Source of the DNA: Arctopsyche grandis
Lineage: Eukaryota > Arthropoda > Insecta > Trichoptera > Hydropsychidae
Length of the DNA: 64,000 nucleotides
Direction of reading: 5' to 3'
Assembly (NCBI RefSeq): GCF_051622035.1
Contig: NC_135365.1
Coordinates: 10,520,001-10,584,000 of the forward strand
Made by a program: the position numbers and the translations under genes. This document shows, in pieces, positions 61,006 through 64,000 of this stretch (its first letter is position 1; each line of letters begins with the position of its first letter). The notes beneath the pieces are model-generated. The model was not told the DNA's origin. It made no database searches and was given only the letters and a program-made list of their open reading frames with translations.

Positions 61006-62100
61006 AATAATAATTTTAATTAAATAAGATATTGCTAACAATTTATTGATATATTGCACTAATTATTTAAATAAAACAAAACTGAAAGTCCAAAAAAAAT
61101 ACGAATATTCTTCGAATATTCGAACACATTTCATAATGTTTTATTCGATATTCGAATATTTGAAAACTACGAATAATTGGATAACTCCCAACCGATGAAT
61201 TAATACATTGTAGGTACATTTTGGTGACAGTACTCAGTATTTGACTTTGTACTATACAATACATATTCTTGAGTATTTAATTTAATTACTTAATAATGTT
61301 AACAGGAGACAGTAAAAACTTTTGAATGGAGTCATATATAGTCCGCAGACATCAGTTTACACAGCCCTGGAGGGGAATGAGGACCAGTGGGAAGAGGGCA
61401 CCTTTCAGTGGCGCTCCGGAAAAAAGAACTTATCTCGCCGAGGCGATTGGAGTGTTGCTTCCAGCTCCTCTTCCCTTCCTAGAGATGTTTTTCGGTTAAT
61501 TTGATACCATTTAGGAAGAAAAGCTATGCCGTGCCGGAGCAGCCTCCTCCGTCGCTGCCGACGCCGTTGATGTTGTTGTTGTTGTTGTTCATCTCTCGTT
61601 CGCGTTATTATTTTATACACCTACATACATATACACACATGTGCACACTCTTCTTTTTTCCTCTCGCATTTTTCCGGCCTTTCAATTTGGGTCGGATAGC
61701 CGGCGTGACGCAATCGGATGAAACGTTCAGCCGTTCCGCCGTCGATTACTGTCAATCTACTGCGAACACACTCGAATAAGCTCTGAATTATAGAGTTACA
61801 CTGGAGCGTCTCTAGACGTCATTCATTTTTTATCGAAAAATACATTTCTGCACGTCTATGTACATCTATATATAAATATACACCACATATCATATTTATT
61901 TTATAAGATCTAACATACATACACACTACATCTTCTATTGTTCATTTCAAGTACTGTTTCTTCACGTTTTGTCATCCATTCGGTAGTAAATTGGCTATAT
62001 CAAACAATCGACCAATTGTTTTGCATTACCTAATGCGGCGAAAAGATACCAACTATAAAAATAACAATGTTGTGAAACATATTCTTCGTCATTACACCAT
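61006..62100. other. Non-coding DNA; GC-richer island at about 61310-61800
   Basis: The island contains a (TTG)n tract at about 61570-61590 and open frames on both strands with simple-sequence composition. A promoter or 5' UTR region is possible but not shown. Confidence 0.4.
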
Positions 62101-62172
62101 AAATGGAGCGAAGCTCACTAGTTAAGTGATTGTTTGCCAGTTGAGGGTTTGTGGGTTCAAATCCCAGACGAA
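62100..62172 (+). mobile_element. tRNA-like SINE head
   Basis: An A-box-like GCTCACTAGTTAAGTGATTG and a B box TGTGGGTTCAAATCCCA lie about 45 bases apart. The arms do not give a full tRNA cloverleaf. It resembles the minus-strand head at 3905-4025. Confidence 0.5.
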
Positions 62173-62814
62173 ATCGATTATATAATATACATCTATATTA
62201 TTGTCGTTTGCGGGACTTCGAACGATGATAAAGTCGAGATCGCTCGTCTTCTTTTAAAATTTTCTGATTTTATCTAATAATTATTATTCAGACGTTATCA
62301 CTAAAAATACAACTTATGTATCTTTCAAAATCATAATCCATCCTCACTTTTTTTCTACCAACTTTAAAAGGCAAAAAAAAACAAGTGGGGGATATTAAAC
62401 TTTGCCATGGAAAATAGTATAATTTTTTGACATTACTACGCTCGCAATCAAATGAGCATTTAGAAAATAAATAAAAAGTTCATAAAAAATATATTGATAT
62501 AAATAATTGTATATCTCTGTCTGCTTTCGTGAAGAAACTTTTGAATTTTAAAAATGGAGGAAATTAATTTTCTAACTTTTCATATAAAACTCCAGACAAT
62601 TGGCAAGATCTTAGAGGCAACTTCAAAGCGAAGAAAATTTTCTTTTTTTATAGTTCTTTTGAACAAACATTGGAGAAACATTAAAATTCAATCCAAAGAA
62701 GATCGATTGAGATTTAAATAGAGTTACACCTTGCCAATAGTTTGAAACCTTCAAAAAAGTTATTCAACCGATCTAGTTTCATTGGGTTAACCCAAAGCCC
62801 TAATCCCTATTATA
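62173..62814. other. AT-rich non-coding DNA
   Basis: Nothing recognisable is seen. Confidence 0.5.
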
Positions 62815-62905
62815 TAATTGGCCAGGAAGGCGCATTGGGATTAACCTGTAAGGCCTTCCTGGTATATATGTAAAAATAAAATAAAATAAAATAAAATAAA
62901 ATAAT
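62815..62905 (+). mobile_element. SINE 3' tail only, hairpin variant A
   Basis: A perfect 10-bp stem CCAGGAAGGC/GCCTTCCTGG at 62822-62862, with its loop beginning GCATTGGGATTAACCTGTAA, is followed by TAAAATAAAA units. Only a few bases of SINE body precede it, so it is an extreme 5' truncation. Confidence 0.85.
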
Positions 62906-62915
62906 ATTTATATAA

Positions 62916-63483
<568 letters not shown>

Positions 63484-63554
<71 letters not shown>
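63484..63554. repeat. (TA)n microsatellite after a SINE tail
   Basis: About 70 bases of TA continue directly from the AAATAAATAAA tail of the SINE. Confidence 0.95.
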
Positions 63555-63558
<4 letters not shown>

Positions 63559-64000
63559 CTATTATATAAGTATTTAGTTTCTAGTCCTCACACTAATCGA
63601 CAATTGTACAAATGCGTATTTCAGAATTTTGCAGTACATTTTTTGTTATTTTTTTATATCATACAGTTAGTAAAATACATTTTTATAATATACTAAATAC
63701 CTATATGTATATGTATGTATAATATATTCATAAACGTTGAGGCCGACTAGACAGAGTATACATACATACATATATGCTACAGTCCAAGTGTACATTTCAT
63801 TCGTTCGTGAACATACTAGTTTATTAATATACGAACCAATCTAGCCAGTTGTAGTGTACTGAAAAGAACAAATAAACTACCTGTTTGTTCATGCACAAAC
63901 TATTAGGCATAGGTTTAAATACTCTCAATCGTTTTTCCCATCCTCTATATATGTACATATGTACCGGTCTCCGTGACGGGCCGGAATGTGAAATTACCGA
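63555..64000. other. AT-rich non-coding DNA at the window end
   Basis: Nothing recognisable apart from CATACATACATATATG and ATGTACATATGTAC palindromic tracts. Confidence 0.5.

Overview
This window looks like nuclear DNA of an arthropod, most likely an insect; the order cannot be fixed from the sequence. It is AT-rich, with no bacterial-style gene packing. It has short spliced exons with GT-AG introns, many tRNA-derived SINEs, decayed LINE tails, solo LTRs, fold-back MITEs, (TA)n microsatellites and the scattered palindromic TACATATGTA-type motif common in insect intergenic DNA. No bacterial, CRISPR, rRNA or intact tRNA feature was seen. Nearly all short open frames in the window are chance ORFs or shadows of repeats.

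Only two stretches look like host protein-coding sequence. At 1743-3465 (+) is a seven-exon BTB-BACK-Kelch gene. Its splice sites are intact, but it carries an early stop or frameshift at the end of the BACK region and a Trp-to-stop change in the first Kelch repeat, so I call it a recent pseudogene. At 30473-30599 (-) is a probable 3'-terminal coding exon of an unidentified gene, with a splice acceptor, a stop and an AATAAA 28 bases downstream. Its other exons are not seen.

The rest is a mosaic of two kinds of DNA. The first is mobile-element debris. There are at least sixteen copies or pieces of a tRNA-derived SINE superfamily. LINE remnants are of two types, RTE-like tails at 11.2, 29.5, 32.4 and 37.5 kb and L2/CR1-like tails at 24.2, 31.3, 39.5 and 55.6 kb. 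Four LTR-like segments lie at 15.8, 26.1, 41.9 and 60.7 kb, and fold-back MITEs at 34.7, 47.1 and 49.1 kb. A composite U+X repeat occurs at 12.7-13.6, 21.6-23.0, 33.9-35.1, 51.3 and 59.4 kb. The second kind is a recurring series of GC-richer, apparently unique, non-coding islands, roughly every 1.5-3 kb. Together these look like a large intergenic or intronic domain that may be rich in regulatory DNA.

The most interesting signal is a 3'-terminal hairpin shared by the SINEs and by short LINE-like retroposons. The 20-21 nt loop is conserved, while the 9-12 bp stem has at least five unrelated sequences, each still self-complementary. That pattern of compensatory change implies selection on RNA structure, plausibly as the recognition signal for a LINE reverse transcriptase. 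Element boundaries are estimated by eye from alignment between copies in this window.
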